Assembly: GCA_030267565.1 (NCBI GenBank)
Contig: BRXU01000014.1
Coordinates: forward strand, 1,958,001-2,022,000
Source: Pleodorina starrii
Taxonomy: Eukaryota > Chlorophyta > Chlorophyceae > Chlamydomonadales > Volvocaceae
Direction of reading: 5' to 3'
DNA: 64,000 bases
In this document: positions 10,933 through 22,494 of the stretch, piece after piece
How the letters are laid out: the number at the start of each line of letters is the position of its first letter
Numbering within the stretch: the stretch's first letter is position 1
Notes under the pieces: model-generated
Database searches by the model: none
What the model was told of the DNA's origin: nothing
Seen by the model: the letters and a program-made list of their open reading frames with translations, nothing else
Position numbers and translations under genes: made by a program

Positions 10933-13900
10933 TCATTGCCCCGTCGCCGTCCCCTGCGCCGTCCCCGTCCCCACCCCCAGCAGCGCCCCCTCCGCCCGAA
11001 TCGCCTCGTCCACCTCCTCCACCGCCCGCCAAAACTCCCCCTCCGCCAGTCCGCTGTACACCGCCGCACTCAATCCCTCCAGCTGCTCCGCAAATGACCG
11101 CTGCAGCACCCGAACTGTCACATCCGGCTCCGCCTGCCCGTCCTCGTCCCCGTCCCGGTCCCGGGCCTGGGCCGGAGGCAAGGACGCCGACGCCGATGCG
11201 CCGGCACCTCCGCCCGTACACTCGGCCTGGCCATGGCCCCTGACTTGTGTGCTCGTCGACGGCCCTGCGGCTGCCGCTGCCGCGGCGGCCGCCGCCGCCG
11301 CCGCGTCAGCTGAGGTATGGCGGCTGGCCAGGGTTTGGCGGGCCAGGTCCCGGAGCGACAGGGAGGTGGAGCGCGAGGCGGCGTCTGCGGGCAGGTTGAG
11401 CATTCGGAGTCCCGGCAGCAGTCCACAGAGCCGCACCACATCCGAGGCCTGCAGGGGGGAAGGGGCGGGCGGGCGGGCGGGAGGGAGGTCGTATGGTCGA
11501 CAAACTCTTTGGGCGGAAGGTCGTAAGGGTACTTGTGCAATGCGGAGAGTGGCTGGAGACGCGTCGTTTGGAGACGGGACGCTGCGTAGCGTGGCTTGGC
11601 TTGGCTTGGCCGGATTCACGACATCGCTACCCTCCTGGTCATATATGGTACTGCGGCTGGGCAAGCTGCGCCACCACGTCGCGGATGCACCCTGACTCCC
11701 AGTCCCCCAGTCAAAAGAACTGGCCCGGCCGAACAGACCGTACATATATCCCGTACATGCCGTACCTTGACGTGCTGCGCGATGCACAGGCTCAAATACC
11801 GCAGCGCCTGCAGGCTCCCGAGCGACGTCACCAAATGCCGCAGCTCGGCCTCCCCGCGGTTCTCGGCATCGCCGTCGTCGCCGCCGTACCGACTGCCGTA
11901 CCCCAAGTACCGCCGTCGGGTGGGAGGCACCGATGCGCGGTCGGCCGCCGCAGCCGCCAACGCCCCCACGCCCGGACCTGCGCCTGCTGCGGCGCTGCCG
12001 CCGGAAGCGGCGGCAGCGGCGCCGCCGCCGCGCGCGCTACGCGCGCGCCTGGCCCCTGGCGGCGGCGACGGCGGCGGCGGGTCGGCTGGGACAAGCGAGA
12101 AGCCGGACAGGGTGAGCAGCCGCAGGCGCGTCAGCGCGCCGAGCGCCTGGGCCGTCGGACCGGAAATGTACGGCACGCGGGACAGGGTGCCGTACACGCT
12201 GCTGCCGGTGTTTGCTGATGCCCGGCCCTCGAGCGTGAGGTAGGCGAGGGCGGGCAGGCCAGCCAGGGCCTGCAAGGAGGGTTTGCAAAATCGGGTCCGG
12301 GTCCAGGAACGGCGCGAGCGTGCACGTGATTGGGTGCGTGGATGCAGGCAGGTACGGCGAGACTGCGCGAAGCAGCACCTGATATGTGGCCAGTGGGTGC
12401 CCAAGGCGTAGACCCGACACTAACGGCCGACGACTCAGGCCCACAATTTTCTCCCTTCGAAACCCTTCAATCCACCCATCCACCCACCCGTAAGAGGTCC
12501 ACGTCCAAGGGCCTCAGACCCGTCAGCTGCAGCCGCCGCAGCCTCGTCAGCGGCGCCAGCGCCGCCGGCGGTACCATCCCCCAGCGCTCCAGCCGCAGGC
12601 ACGTCAGCTGCGTCAGCTCCGAAACCTGCAGCAGCCAACGGCTGGGCGGCGACAACGAGTCCTGCACCGGGGCCAGGGCCGGGGCTGGCGGCGACGCGGG
12701 GCCTGGATCCTGGATCGGGGCCCCGGCGCGGGGCCCGGAGGATGCGGTGGATCTGGATCCGACGATTCCGGATCCGATCCTCAGCGCGAACCTGGATTCC
12801 GAACCCGAACCGGCGTCTGATCCGGAGCTGTCGAGTAGTGGGGGCATCGAGCGCGACCGCGGCAGCGCTGCGGCGCCGACGGCAGCCGGAGATGCAGCCG
12901 CCGCCGCCGCGCCGACGGCGGCGGCGGCGGCACCGCCGGGCGCAGCAGTGTTGGCGGCAACCTGCGCAGCCGGCGAACCGGTCCGCATCTGCGGGTTCCG
13001 AAGGACGGGGGCTGATGGGCCCGCCGCCGCCGTCGCCGCGGCAGCGGCATCCGCCGCCTCCGTCAGTGGCAGCGCCGGCCGCCGCCGCCGCTGTCGCCGC
13101 CGCGCCTGCGGCTCCGCCTCCGCCTCCGCCGCGACGTCCTCCGCTTCGCTCTCGGTTTCGCTGGCCTCAAATTGAACCATGACCTCCCGGAACACGGGAA
13201 CCGAGGGTTCCGCCGCCGCAGCGGCAGCGGCGGCTGCCTCCGCCGCCTCCGCCAGCGGCAAAGCCGGCCGCCGCCGCCGCCGCCGTGCCGGCGTCTCCGC
13301 CGCCGCCGCCGCGGCGTCCTCTGCCTCGCTCTCGCTGTCGCTCGCCGCACAACGAACCATGGTCTCTCTCAACGCGGGCGGCGACGGCGTTGGCGGCCGA
13401 TCGGTCGCGACCGTTGCCGCTGCCGTCGCCGCCACCGATAGCAGCGGCTGAAGCGACAGCTCGGCCAGAGGCGACCGTTCCAGCGGCCGCGGCGCGGGCC
13501 GTGGTCGTTCAGCGGCCCCCGCAGAGCCTGACGGCCCTGGACCCCGAGAGCTCGATGGCCCTGCCGCTGCGCCGCTCGAAACCCCGGCTGCCGCCGCTGC
13601 TTCTGCTCCTGCGCCCGCCTGCCCCGTGGGCTCGGGCGTTGCGCCGCTGCTTCGACGGTCCCGCGGCTGTTGTCCCTGTTGCTGCTGTTGTTGCTGCTGC
13701 AGTGCTTGCGGCTGCTGGATTTCAGCCGCCGCAGCAGCAGCAGGAGCAGGAGCAGGAGCTGCCGCCCCCGGTCCGTAGGCCAGGAGGTGCTGCAGCCACC
13801 CCCTGAACTGCGCCAGCTCTGGCGCCGGCACTGCCGCCGGCTGCTGCTGTTGCTGCTGCTGCTGCTGCGCCGGAGCCGGTGGTGGGGGTGGTGGCGGCGG

Positions 13901-16900
13901 CGGCGGCAACGCTGGCACCAGCAGCGGCGGCAGCTCGATCGCCAGCGGCTCCGGCGGCAGCGCCAGCTGCGCTGCACCGCCGCCGCCGTCCTGCTGCGGC
14001 GGCCCCAGCCCCGCCATGACCCACAACACGTCCTGAAAGGCGGGTGCGCCCGCCTCCATCACATAGTTGTCGCTGCAGGCTGGGTCCAATGTGAGACTGC
14101 GCAGCAGGGGCAGCCGCCGCAGCTCGGAGAGCGCCTGCGGCGGAGCCCGCGACTGCGCCGCCGCTGCCACCGCCGCCGCGGCGGCCGCGGCGGCGCCGCC
14201 TAGCCGCCTGGCTGCCATGGGGCGAGGCACCATCCAGTCGCCCTGGGCGGGGCGGGGCGGAGCGGGGCGGGGCGAGGAAGAGCAGGGCGGGGAGTGAGTC
14301 GAGGCGGGCGGTTCGGGGGCGTAGATGTCGTGTGGTGGTGGCGCAGCAGCGTGGGGGCCGGGCAGCTCGTAGTCATCATCCGTGAGACGCACGGCGTGCC
14401 TGACAGACAACTGTGTCAATGGATGAATGGTGGTGCGGGGGATTGCGCGGCTGGCCACAGCAGGACTGCGGCGAGCCTGATCGTTCTCCTCCTACAGACT
14501 ACCGCTCACCTGTATGGACAGGCTGGTAAGGCTGGTGGTTGCTGCCAGCGCCGCAAACACGTCGTACCCGGGTCGGCAGCCCCGCATGCCGAACACGCTG
14601 GCGGCCGCCAGGCGGGTGCGGGGCAGCACCCGGGTGATGATGTCAGCGTCCTGCCGCGCCTGTCATTTCGGCGGCGGCGGGGGTGGGATCGACAAGGTTA
14701 AAAACCCAGAGGTACGCAGATCGGCCCAGGTATCCCACCAGGCCCCCCCCGCCCACCTCAAAGGCCCCGAGATGGAGCGTGGTGACCTGGGACAAGTTGC
14801 GCCACGTCAGAAGGTCGGCCGCAATCTGGGGGTGGCGAGGGGCGGAGGGGGGAGGGAATTGAACAAGGAACCGCAGCGATGGGAGGGGCGCAAGGTGTGG
14901 GCACCAGCACCAGCCTGCGACCTCTCCGTTGAGACCGGAACCGCACTTTGGTGCCCGAGAGACCTCCTCTTGAGGACCGCTGTGCTCCTCCTGATGCGTG
15001 CGCCCCCTCCGTACCCACGCCCCCCTGGCGTGAAGGCATGCGGCCACTGCTCAGCACCGCTCCCCACCCCCTGCTTCGGCTTCGCGTGAGGGAGGAGAAC
15101 AAGCGCGAAACCAAAGCGTGAAAAGTTCCCAACCGCTCGCATATCGACCGCCTGGCCGCGTCTTGGTTTCGGTGCCAACTCGGTCCTCCCTCTCGGTACT
15201 CCTTGCCCTCGCCCTGAAACCTCTCCCCCTCCCCCCGCCCACCTTCCGTCCGTTGTTGCCGCGGCCGTCGTAGTAGTGCATTGACAGGTAGGTGAGGTTG
15301 GGCAGCGGCGCCAACACGGACAGCAGCCCCCAGTCCACCGTCGTGCACCTGCAGCCACAACAGGAGGACACGGACACAGATTGACAGAGACGGAGGGACA
15401 CAAGACGGAGAGTGTAAGGACAGGACAGGACAGGACAGGACCGCGCCGCGTCACGTCCTCCCCCAGCAACACCAGACACCCGCATACCGTCCTCTTTCAA
15501 CAACGACAGCGACGTCGCCGCCCCGATCCGCACCTGAGGCTGATGCTGGTGAGGGAGGTGAGTGCTGATAGGTGGGACAGGAAGCGCGGACCCAGGTTGA
15601 CCACCCCAAAGATGCGGCCGATGCCCAGGTGCAAAACCTGAGGGGGGATGTGGTGGTGGTGGACGTGGAAGAGGGGGTTGTGGTGGTGGTGGACGTGGAA
15701 GAGGGGGTTGTGGTGGTGGTGGTGGACGTGGAAGAGGGGGTTGTGGTGGTGGTGGTGGACGTGGAAGAGGGGGTTGTGGTGGTGGTGGTGGTTGTGGTGG
15801 CGGGTTATGGGGGCGCGGGTCGACGCAGGACGACATGTGGAGGACAAGAGCGGCTCAGTGCAGCGCCTACTCGGGGGGTAGCAGCAGCCCCCTGCCCCTC
15901 GCCCGCCCCTCATATATACTGGTTCCCGGCTCGCTCGCTGACGCCGTCGCCGTTCCTTTGCTGCGGTATCTCTTTTACCGCCACCCTACCACCCGCCCAC
16001 CTTGAGATTCTGCAGCCGCCGCAACGGCGCAAGCCGCTCGTCCTGCAGCGGCGCGCCCCGGTGCCTACCGCCGCCGCCTCCGCCGCCACCGCCCCCGCCC
16101 AGGATGAACGCCGGTCCATAATGCCCCAGCCCTGGGAGAAGCACCCAGCCACCACCACCACCACCACCGCCACCAGCGCCGCCGCCGCCGGCCCCTGCAT
16201 TGCCTTGCGCCTGCGCCTGCGGCTGCGGCTGATCCTGGCCCTGCGCCTGGCCCCCTGCGTTGGCTGCTGCCTCGGCTGCTGCCTGGCCCTGGCCCTGATG
16301 GCCGCCGTGCGGTAGCTCCTCCGGCTCCTCTGATGAGCTGGATGATGACTCGTCTGATGACTCCTCTGCCATGGGGACCGCAGGCGGAGACCCCGGAGCC
16401 ATCACCGCCGCCGGGGGCTGCGGCGCATGCGGCAGCTCAACCGCCTGCTGCGCCTGCTCGTGCGGAGGCTCCGGCGCGGCGGCAGACGGCCCTGCGACCG
16501 GTGCTGGCAGCTGCTGCTGCGGCGGCGGCGGCGGCGCAGCCGGTTGCCCCTCCCCAGCCGGTCCATCGACGTCCATGGGCTGTGGTTCTGCGCTGGCGCC
16601 CCGACCCTGACCCTGCCGACCGCCGCCATCCGCAGCCCCGCTGCCGGCGTCGGCACCGCCGGGCTCTGCGGCGGCACCCGCCTCCGGCGCCGCCGCAGGC
16701 GGCTGCGCCGCCTGCTGCTGCCCCTGCGCCGCCTGCAGCTGCTGCGGCGGCTGCGCGAAGAGCTGCGCCAAGCCTATCATCATCGGACCCGGCGGCTGCA
16801 TCGCCGCCTCCGCCTGTTCCTCCAGCTGCTGCACTTGCTCATGAAGCTCCTGCAGCTCCGCATGAAGCTGCTGCAGATTCACCAACTCCCCGGGGAGCCC

Positions 16901-19332
16901 TCCGAGCTGCTGCTGGACCTCACCCTGCAGCTGCTGCATGTTCGCGAGCTGTCCCTGGAGCGGCAGCGCCTCCCCGGCAGCAGCGAGACCGCCCGGGGGA
17001 GCCAGCCCCGGCGCCATGCCGTCTTCCGCATTAGCGTCCATGTCGATTACGATGGGGTCGTCCAGCATGTCGAAGGGCTCCAGGGGGGGAGGCGCGTCGG
17101 TGCCGGGGTGCAGGCACCTGCAGAGCAGGGGAGATGGGGGCAGGCTGGGAATCAAGAGAGGGACGCGGTACGGTGGCGCTGGTGGGTTGCAGTACAGCGG
17201 GGGTTTTAGACATCAAGGGGCAATGCGGTGATGGCACTCGGAACAGCATGAAAACCGTTGGCAAGAACAGCCATGAGCCAGCAACCGCCAGCGATGTTTG
17301 AAACCATGAAAGCCCAAGGGCACTCTCCTTCCTCCTCCGGTCTGTTCCCAGTCCGCCTAAAACCCCAAAACCCAGTCCGCCCACCAGTCCGCCGACAGGT
17401 GCAGCTCCGTGAGCCGCGTCAGCGCCCCCACCGCCACCAGCTGAGGGGCGGTCAGTCGGTACAGCTTGCGCAGCGCCAGCCGCCGCAGCGGACCCCCGCC
17501 GGGAGGCAGCGCCTCAAGCAGCGCCACGGGCGGACAGTCCAGGCCTGCACAGACCAGGCCAGGCCAGGCCAGGCCGCCCATGGGTTGGGTTGGGTTGGTT
17601 AAGGAAAGGAAAGGACAAGCAGGCTGGGTACTTGGGCTGGTGTAGGACCGAAGCAAGGGGCCCCTTTTTGTCCACAGTCCCGGCCCCTTCCCTTCCCTCC
17701 CCCGCCCCCACCGGTCAGCGCCAGGGAGTGCAGCTGCGGCAGCACTGCCAGACGCTCGATGCCGTGCAGCGGCCCCAGCAGCGCGCCCGGCAGGTAGTCC
17801 GACGGCAGCCGCTCGAAGCGGCTGCCGTACTTGTCCTCGTACAGCGCCGCCTGGTTTAGCCGCAGGTACGACAGACACGTCAGCACCGACAGCGCGCCAA
17901 AGTCGGCGGCGGCTGCAAAGCCAGGCGCGTGAAGGTCAAGGTGCCGCAGGCGCGGCAGGCCACGAGCCAGCGCTGCCAAATGCTCCGACTGCAGCTCCGC
18001 CGGGCGCCCGGCGGCGGCGGCCTCCGCCGCCGCGGCGGAGGACCTGTCGCCGGCAGCGATGGCGGCGGCGGCAGCGGCGGAGGACCTGTCGCCGGCAGCG
18101 ATGGCGGCGGCGGCAGCGGCGCCGCCGCCAACATTGCCCGACAGCACCAGCCGCGTGAGTGCCGTACAGGCCGCAACAGCGTCGAAGGCCGCGCTCGCGA
18201 CGGGCATGTCCGTGAGCGTCAGCTGCGTCAGGCGCGGCGCCAGGGAGGGCAGCAGCCGCACGGCGGCGAGGAGCTGCTCCGTTACGCGCGCCTCCGTCTG
18301 CCGAACAAGCTGCGCCTGACGGTGCTGCTGCAGCCGTATCTCGTGCTGCTCTGCCAGCCAGGCGGCGCGGCGGGACAGCCGCTCGGCGGCGGCGGCGGCG
18401 GCCGGGCCGTTGCGCCCCAAGATGGCGAGGATCTCCGGCGGAAGGTCGTGGCCGCCGTTGCTGCTCGCCGCCGCCGGCGAGCCGTCGTCCGTCGGCGGCG
18501 GCGCTGGACCGAAATGGAAGCCCAGGTCGGCCCGGGCGGCGATGCGCGCCGCCGCGTAGTCCGCGGCGCATGCCAGGCAGGCGCTGAGGGAGGTGAGCGA
18601 CGGCATGGAGGCTAGGCAGCCCAAGACCGAGCCCAGCTCCGCTGCCGCGGCGGCGCCAGCGGCGGCGTCATCGAGGCGCAGGCGGCGCGGCATGTGTATG
18701 GTTTGGAGCTGCGAAGAGGTGAAGGCGCTGGGGGCGTTTGGCTGCGGGGGTCCGACGTCGCCGCCGTAGGAGGCGGTGGATGGGTCCAGGCAGCGGTCCA
18801 GGTGAGGGTGGTGGCGCAGGACGAGCTCGGACAAGGTATCGTATGGCCCGCCGCTGCTGCGGATGCTGTTGGCGGCGGCGGTGGTGGATGTGGTGTTAAG
18901 GGGGCGTTGAGCGGTTTGGGTTGTGGAAGGCTCGGGCCCGGCTGCTGCTTGCGGTGCGGAAGCGGATGTGGCTGAAGGTGCTGTTCCGGGCCCAGCAGCG
19001 GCCGCGTCACCGGTGAGCGCAGCGGCCGCGAGGTCCGGACCGATGACGTCGTCTGGAATATGATTCAGGAGCTGAAAGCGGCCAGTGCTGCCCGAGGGCA
19101 CGGACGCTGGCGCCGGTGGCACTGGGCCCGAGGATGTCGTGAACACGATCCATGGAAACAGCCGCGACACGGCCCGGTCAACCATGAGGCGATGGTCATG
19201 CGAGCAGCATCGCAGTGCAACCAGGTCGGCCGAAGAGCAATGCGAGAGGATGCTCTGCTGTGCAAGACCAGGCAACGAGGCAAGGGCACATACAGTTGCC
19301 CGAGGTCTGCCCGTCGCATCCCGTCCTATCAT
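10933..19332 (-). CDS. F-box-like/leucine-rich-repeat protein with long disordered inserts
   Basis: Ten phase-consistent exons: 19332-17712, 17544-17385, 17117-16001, 15637-15534, 15348-15243, 14825-14757, 14650-14510, 14410-12488, 12269-11766, 11448-10933, about 2,086 residues. The N-terminus (ATG at 19332) carries an F-box-like stretch, LPGLAQQSILSHC then SSADLVALRCCS. LRR units follow across the exons, e.g. LTQLTLTDMP, LTRLVLSG, LRHLDLHA, LTELHLSADW, LTYLSMHYY, LTSLSIQ, LRRLQLTGLR, LAYLTLEG and LRMLNLP. Exon 3 adds a Gln/Glu-rich coiled-coil-like segment plus poly-Gly, and exon 8 about 500 residues of Ala/Gln/Pro low complexity. The family role would be substrate recognition in SCF ubiquitin ligases, but the F-box is weak and this is inferred. 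An upstream start or 5' exon is possible because the frame is open to 19443. It shares a 315-bp divergent promoter with selenoprotein H. Confidence 0.82.
15640..15805. repeat. Intronic minisatellite, ~30-36 bp units
   Basis: Four or five copies of a unit made of (GTG)n followed by GACGTGGAAGAGGGGGTT, with the GTG run lengthening from copy to copy. It lies in intron 3 of the LRR gene. It keeps open frames on both strands, which are artefacts of the repeat. Confidence 0.9.
18032..18115 (-). repeat. 42-bp direct duplication in LRR exon 1
   Basis: Two adjacent, essentially identical 42-bp units encode the 14-residue unit AAAIAAGDRSSAAA twice. The duplication keeps the frame and lies in an Ala-rich insert between two LRRs. 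Confidence 0.9.
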
Positions 19333-19647
19333 TCCTGCAATCTTTGCGAGTATTTCTGTGCTATGTAAAAGGCTGCTCAGAACATCCTCCAAAGCGTGTG
19401 TCTCCTTGGACGCAAATCTGTACCGTATCGGAAAATGAAGCAACCGTGGCCTTGTAGCATGTTCCGCCCACTGGTTTCCTCAGTACAACGACATTGACAT
19501 AGAAGGATACTGTGGCGAGGAAAACTGAAGAGGTTTTAAACTGCCGTGCAAACGGTACGACTGTGGGTCCCGGTCGCGGGTCGCCCGGACATTAAGTAAC
19601 CAATTCCTCCATTCAATTGCACCTTGCACTTAGGTAAATTGGTCGAG
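19333..19647. promoter_or_regulatory. Divergent promoter between LRR gene and SELENOH
   Basis: The 315 bp between the two start codons must hold both 5' UTRs and promoters. No clear TATA box is visible. If the LRR start lies upstream near 19443 the shared region shrinks to about 200 bp. Confidence 0.6.
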
Positions 19648-20721
19648 ATGGCCCCTAAGCGCAAAGCAGCCGGCGAGGCAAAAGCCGAGAAAGCCCCAGC
19701 CAAGAAGCAAACTAAGAAAGAAGAAACCGCGACACTTGATGCCGCCTCTGCTAAAGGCATCGTCATTGAGGCGTGGTGAGCAAGCTTTGACCGGGAATGG
19801 GTACGTCTGGCTCGCTGCACAGGCCCATGTTGAAACGTGTGGCTCCCGCCCGTCTCTCCCTCCTTGCAGCAAGAGCTGAGGCGCATTCAAAACACGGTAA
19901 GCCCTGCGCGCTGCGTGCTCAGGCGAGTTGCGTCTATGTCTGCGGCGGCAACCGGATGTGTAAACGTGTCGGTTTCGCGCCGCGCCGGTCGCCCACGTGG
20001 CTCTCTCTTTATCGCTAAGTCTTTGCGCTTGCCCGCTGCTGCTCATGACTTGAGTATGTAAAGGCAAAGATTTGTGCTCCCGTCGACGCGCTGCCCTGTC
20101 CTTGGGTCGCGCCTCGCGAGACCCGAGCTGCATCGCCCCGTCAACACTACCATTCCTCCGCGTCCTCCTCTTCCTTCTTCTCCGTCCCATCAGGGCCACC
20201 AAGCTGGAGAAGCTGCTAAAGGAAGCGCTTCCCGGCACCGATGTCAGCATCAATCCCGAGAAGCCTCGGAAGGGCTGCTTCGAGGTTCGGGGTCCCGACG
20301 GCAAGGTCTTCGTGTCGCTCCTGGTGCGCCTCGCAGCGAGACAGGGGGTGGGGTGGTCCACGGATAGGGGGGTGACATCGTCGGATAGCTCCCAATGGGG
20401 ACGTGGGGTAAAACGGATGAAACCAAGACGGCGTATGTCGGTGTGTGTGCGTTGCCGCAGCGTGTGAGCCTTCCGAGGGCTGCGATCTGTGTGTGTCCTC
20501 TGCTGCGCTGCGGTACGGTAACGAACGCCGTCTCCGGCGCACCGCAGCTCGGTGCACGGCTGGGTCAACCCCACGCTTGACGCGTCGCTACGGTTTGGCT
20601 TTCTGCTGTCCTCACTCACACACCCGCCCCTTCGCAGGACATGCCGCGCCCCTTTACCAAACTCAAGGCGCTTGATGTGGAGGCACTCGCGACGGAGATC
20701 GCAGATGCTCTCAAGGCCTAG
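19648..20721 (+). CDS. SELENOH: Selenoprotein H with in-frame TGA (Sec)
   Basis: Four phase-consistent exons: 19648-19775, 19870-19896, 20194-20323 and 20638-20721 (TAG). The protein starts MAPKRKAAGEAKAEK, a Lys-rich basic tail typical of the family. After splicing it reads IVIEA-C-K-S-(TGA)-G-A-F, the CxxU redox motif of selenoprotein H. It continues TKLEKLLKEALPG, VSINPEKPRKGCFEV and FTKLKALDVEALATEIADAL, matching the Rdx-type thioredoxin-like fold of SELENOH (compare the human VNPTKPRRGSFEV segment). Intron 1 splits the Cys codon; the TGA at 19877-19879 sits in a 27-nt exon. The family is nuclear/nucleolar, DNA-binding and thiol-redox active. Standard gene finders would truncate or mis-splice this gene at the TGA. 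A candidate SECIS lies in the 3' UTR. Confidence 0.93.
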
Positions 20722-21939
20722 CGGTGCATGAGAGCTTGAGGGGAGAGTGTGTCGATCGGGCGGACAGCTCTCGGAGTGGCTGAGTCGGCCCTTGCCTTCC
20801 ATGTGTGTTTGAACGTGCTGCGCCAGTCTCCGCGCCTCGGTGCTGCCTCGACGGGCGCAGCGCAGCTCAATCCGGGCAGTTGAGCTCACGGAGGGAGGGA
20901 GGGAGGGTGCGATGCGGCTCTCGAGCGGTTCTTGCCCGCGATGACCGTTGCTCTAATCGCCGTGATTTTTGACGAGGGTATTTGTGGTTTTTCCTATTTA
21001 CAGAAGGCGAGAAGTCTCGTTTTGGATTACGAGAGTGTTGTGACGTTGAGTCGCGGCCCGCCGGCCGGCATGTGCGGTGTTGGAAGCTGCTGCTGGCGAG
21101 AGGAGACGGTCGATGCGGCTTGGTGGCCCTCATGGCAGACGCGTGATGGTCTTTGCGGGAGGTCCAGAGAGGGAGGTTGCCTCTGGGGGCTATCTCTCCC
21201 TTTCTCTGGCTCTTTCGCGGAGGCGGGCGTGCAAGAACATGACGTGGGCGCCGGTCAACCCGGCAGTCGCCGGGGCCGCGCCCGCCGAGACTTTCGAAGG
21301 CTGGGAAGTCGCCGGGCGCCCGTCGCTGGACCTGACGGCCCGTGCAGCGTGCCAGCGGCGGCGCTGCTCTTGGACGGCCCCAGCCGCCGCACGATCCCGC
21401 CGCCATCCCGCGTCGAGTCGGCAGGGAAGGCTTGGCATTCTTTTTCGGAGCTACCGTAGTCGGAGGTTGGCTATTTGGGCGTTCGAGAGCGCTCTTTGGG
21501 CGTTCGAGAGATGTGGGTTTTGGACCAGCGTTGGTGGGTGTGTTTATGGGCACGCAGTATAACGATTGCTGGCCTGATGGTCCATGCGTTGCTACAAAAC
21601 TTCATCCGAACGAGAGCCCAATTCGAATGGCCTTCCCATGTGAATGGTTGCCCTGTTTCGAACCTACGGGCGACCATTAATAGCACTCGCAAACTCTTAA
21701 CTACCACGACAAGCAGGTTTACATCACTTATGGACCGTGACCTAAAATCGCAGGCCACTCTCCGGCAACGTCGCCGCCCGTTGCCTCAAGGGTTGAGAAC
21801 CCCCTGAGACCCTTTGGCACCCCGATGTGGGTCTCGTTGAATCATTTTAGAGCACTCCCTGTCACCTGTCGTCCCGCGTCAGCAGCCTGGAACCTCTGAA
21901 AGCCGCGCCTCATTCTATATGACAAAGAGAATGAAGCTG
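20722..21939. other. SELENOH 3' UTR and intergenic DNA
   Basis: No further gene is supported. Stable hairpins are present, e.g. GCTGCGCC pairing with GGCGCAGC around 20819-20860, but it lacks the SECIS core bases. No TGTAA occurs before about 22177, so the transcript end is unresolved. Confidence 0.5.
21239..21290 (+). promoter_or_regulatory. Candidate SECIS element
   Basis: About 520 nt after the SELENOH stop. ATGA (21239-21242) is followed by GTGGGCG, then CCGG, then an apical loop containing AA (21257-21258). The 3' arm has CCGG, a GGCCG bulge, CGCCCGC, and then CGAG with the required GA at 21287-21288. This matches the eukaryotic ATGA/AA/GA SECIS core. The ATGA-to-AA spacing (14 nt) is slightly longer than usual and helix I below the core is weak. 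I found no better candidate between 20722 and 21700. Confidence 0.42.
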
Positions 21940-22494
21940 TCATATGTACGATTTGGAAAACGCCGTTACAAGGCATGCTTGTCTTCCCGTCGAGCGGGCA
22001 CTTCGGCCGAGGCGAAAGAATTGAGGCGGAGCGCACTGAGACCGGCATGTCGGCCGCCATCTGGGCTTCGTAGTACGTAGCCCGCCGCCATGTCTTGCTC
22101 CCACTTGCCATGAGCATGCAGCTTCAGTACGGCATCCACCCGGCGCCTTTTCGCGCGCATGCGTGCACACTTCTCGTGTAAGGTAATCAATCAAAGCGCC
22201 GATACAAGCGTGACTAAGGGCATGGTAAACGCGCAAGGTAGGGTCACTGTACGTGTGTGGCGCTTGGATCACGTCCTTTGCATCCGCTATTACAACATCC
22301 TTCGCATCCGCTATCACAATGGCGGCCCATAATATACCGGAAGCTTCAGCCATTGTCTTGTGAACGGCGCTGGCTGCTTGTATCGCCGCAAATTGATTAG
22401 GTCCGGGTTCACCGAATGTCAGCGCACGGTAATCCTCGGCAATGAAGTGCGGGCAGGCAAGGAAGCGGAGCGCAAGCACACGGTAAAGGCATGG
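21940..22494 (-). pseudogene. Unrecognised broken coding stretch
   Basis: The minus strand is open from 22494 and reads like protein through LALRFLACPHFIAEDYRALT and LRVYHALSHACIGALIDYL. Beyond about 22190 the protein-like sequence moves to another frame (VLKLHAHGKWEQDMAAGYVL), so there is either a frameshift or an unseen intron. A short internal duplication encodes VIADAKDV twice (about 22273-22320). No ATG start is evident and I do not recognise the family. It may be a decayed transposon or gene remnant, or exons of a poorly visible gene. Confidence 0.35.

Noticed and set aside
12742..13806. Long plus-strand frames inside LRR exon 8
   Set aside because: Shadows of Ala/Gln codon repeats (GCC, GCG, CAG) on the opposite strand.
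15572..16315. Plus-strand Val/Asp-Glu repeat frame
   Set aside because: Produced by the intronic minisatellite and the antisense of LRR exon 3.
19877..19879. Reading this TGA as the stop of a short protein
   Set aside because: Downstream exons continue the selenoprotein H family sequence in frame to a TAG, and the residue is the U of CxxU.
20819..20875. Strong hairpin after SELENOH considered as the SECIS
   Set aside because: The arms are perfect, but the ATGA, apical AA and 3' GA core bases are missing.
20867..21553. 228-codon minus-strand frame downstream of SELENOH
   Set aside because: Low-complexity Arg/Pro/Ser-rich, with no domain, and antisense to the SELENOH 3' UTR and SECIS candidate.
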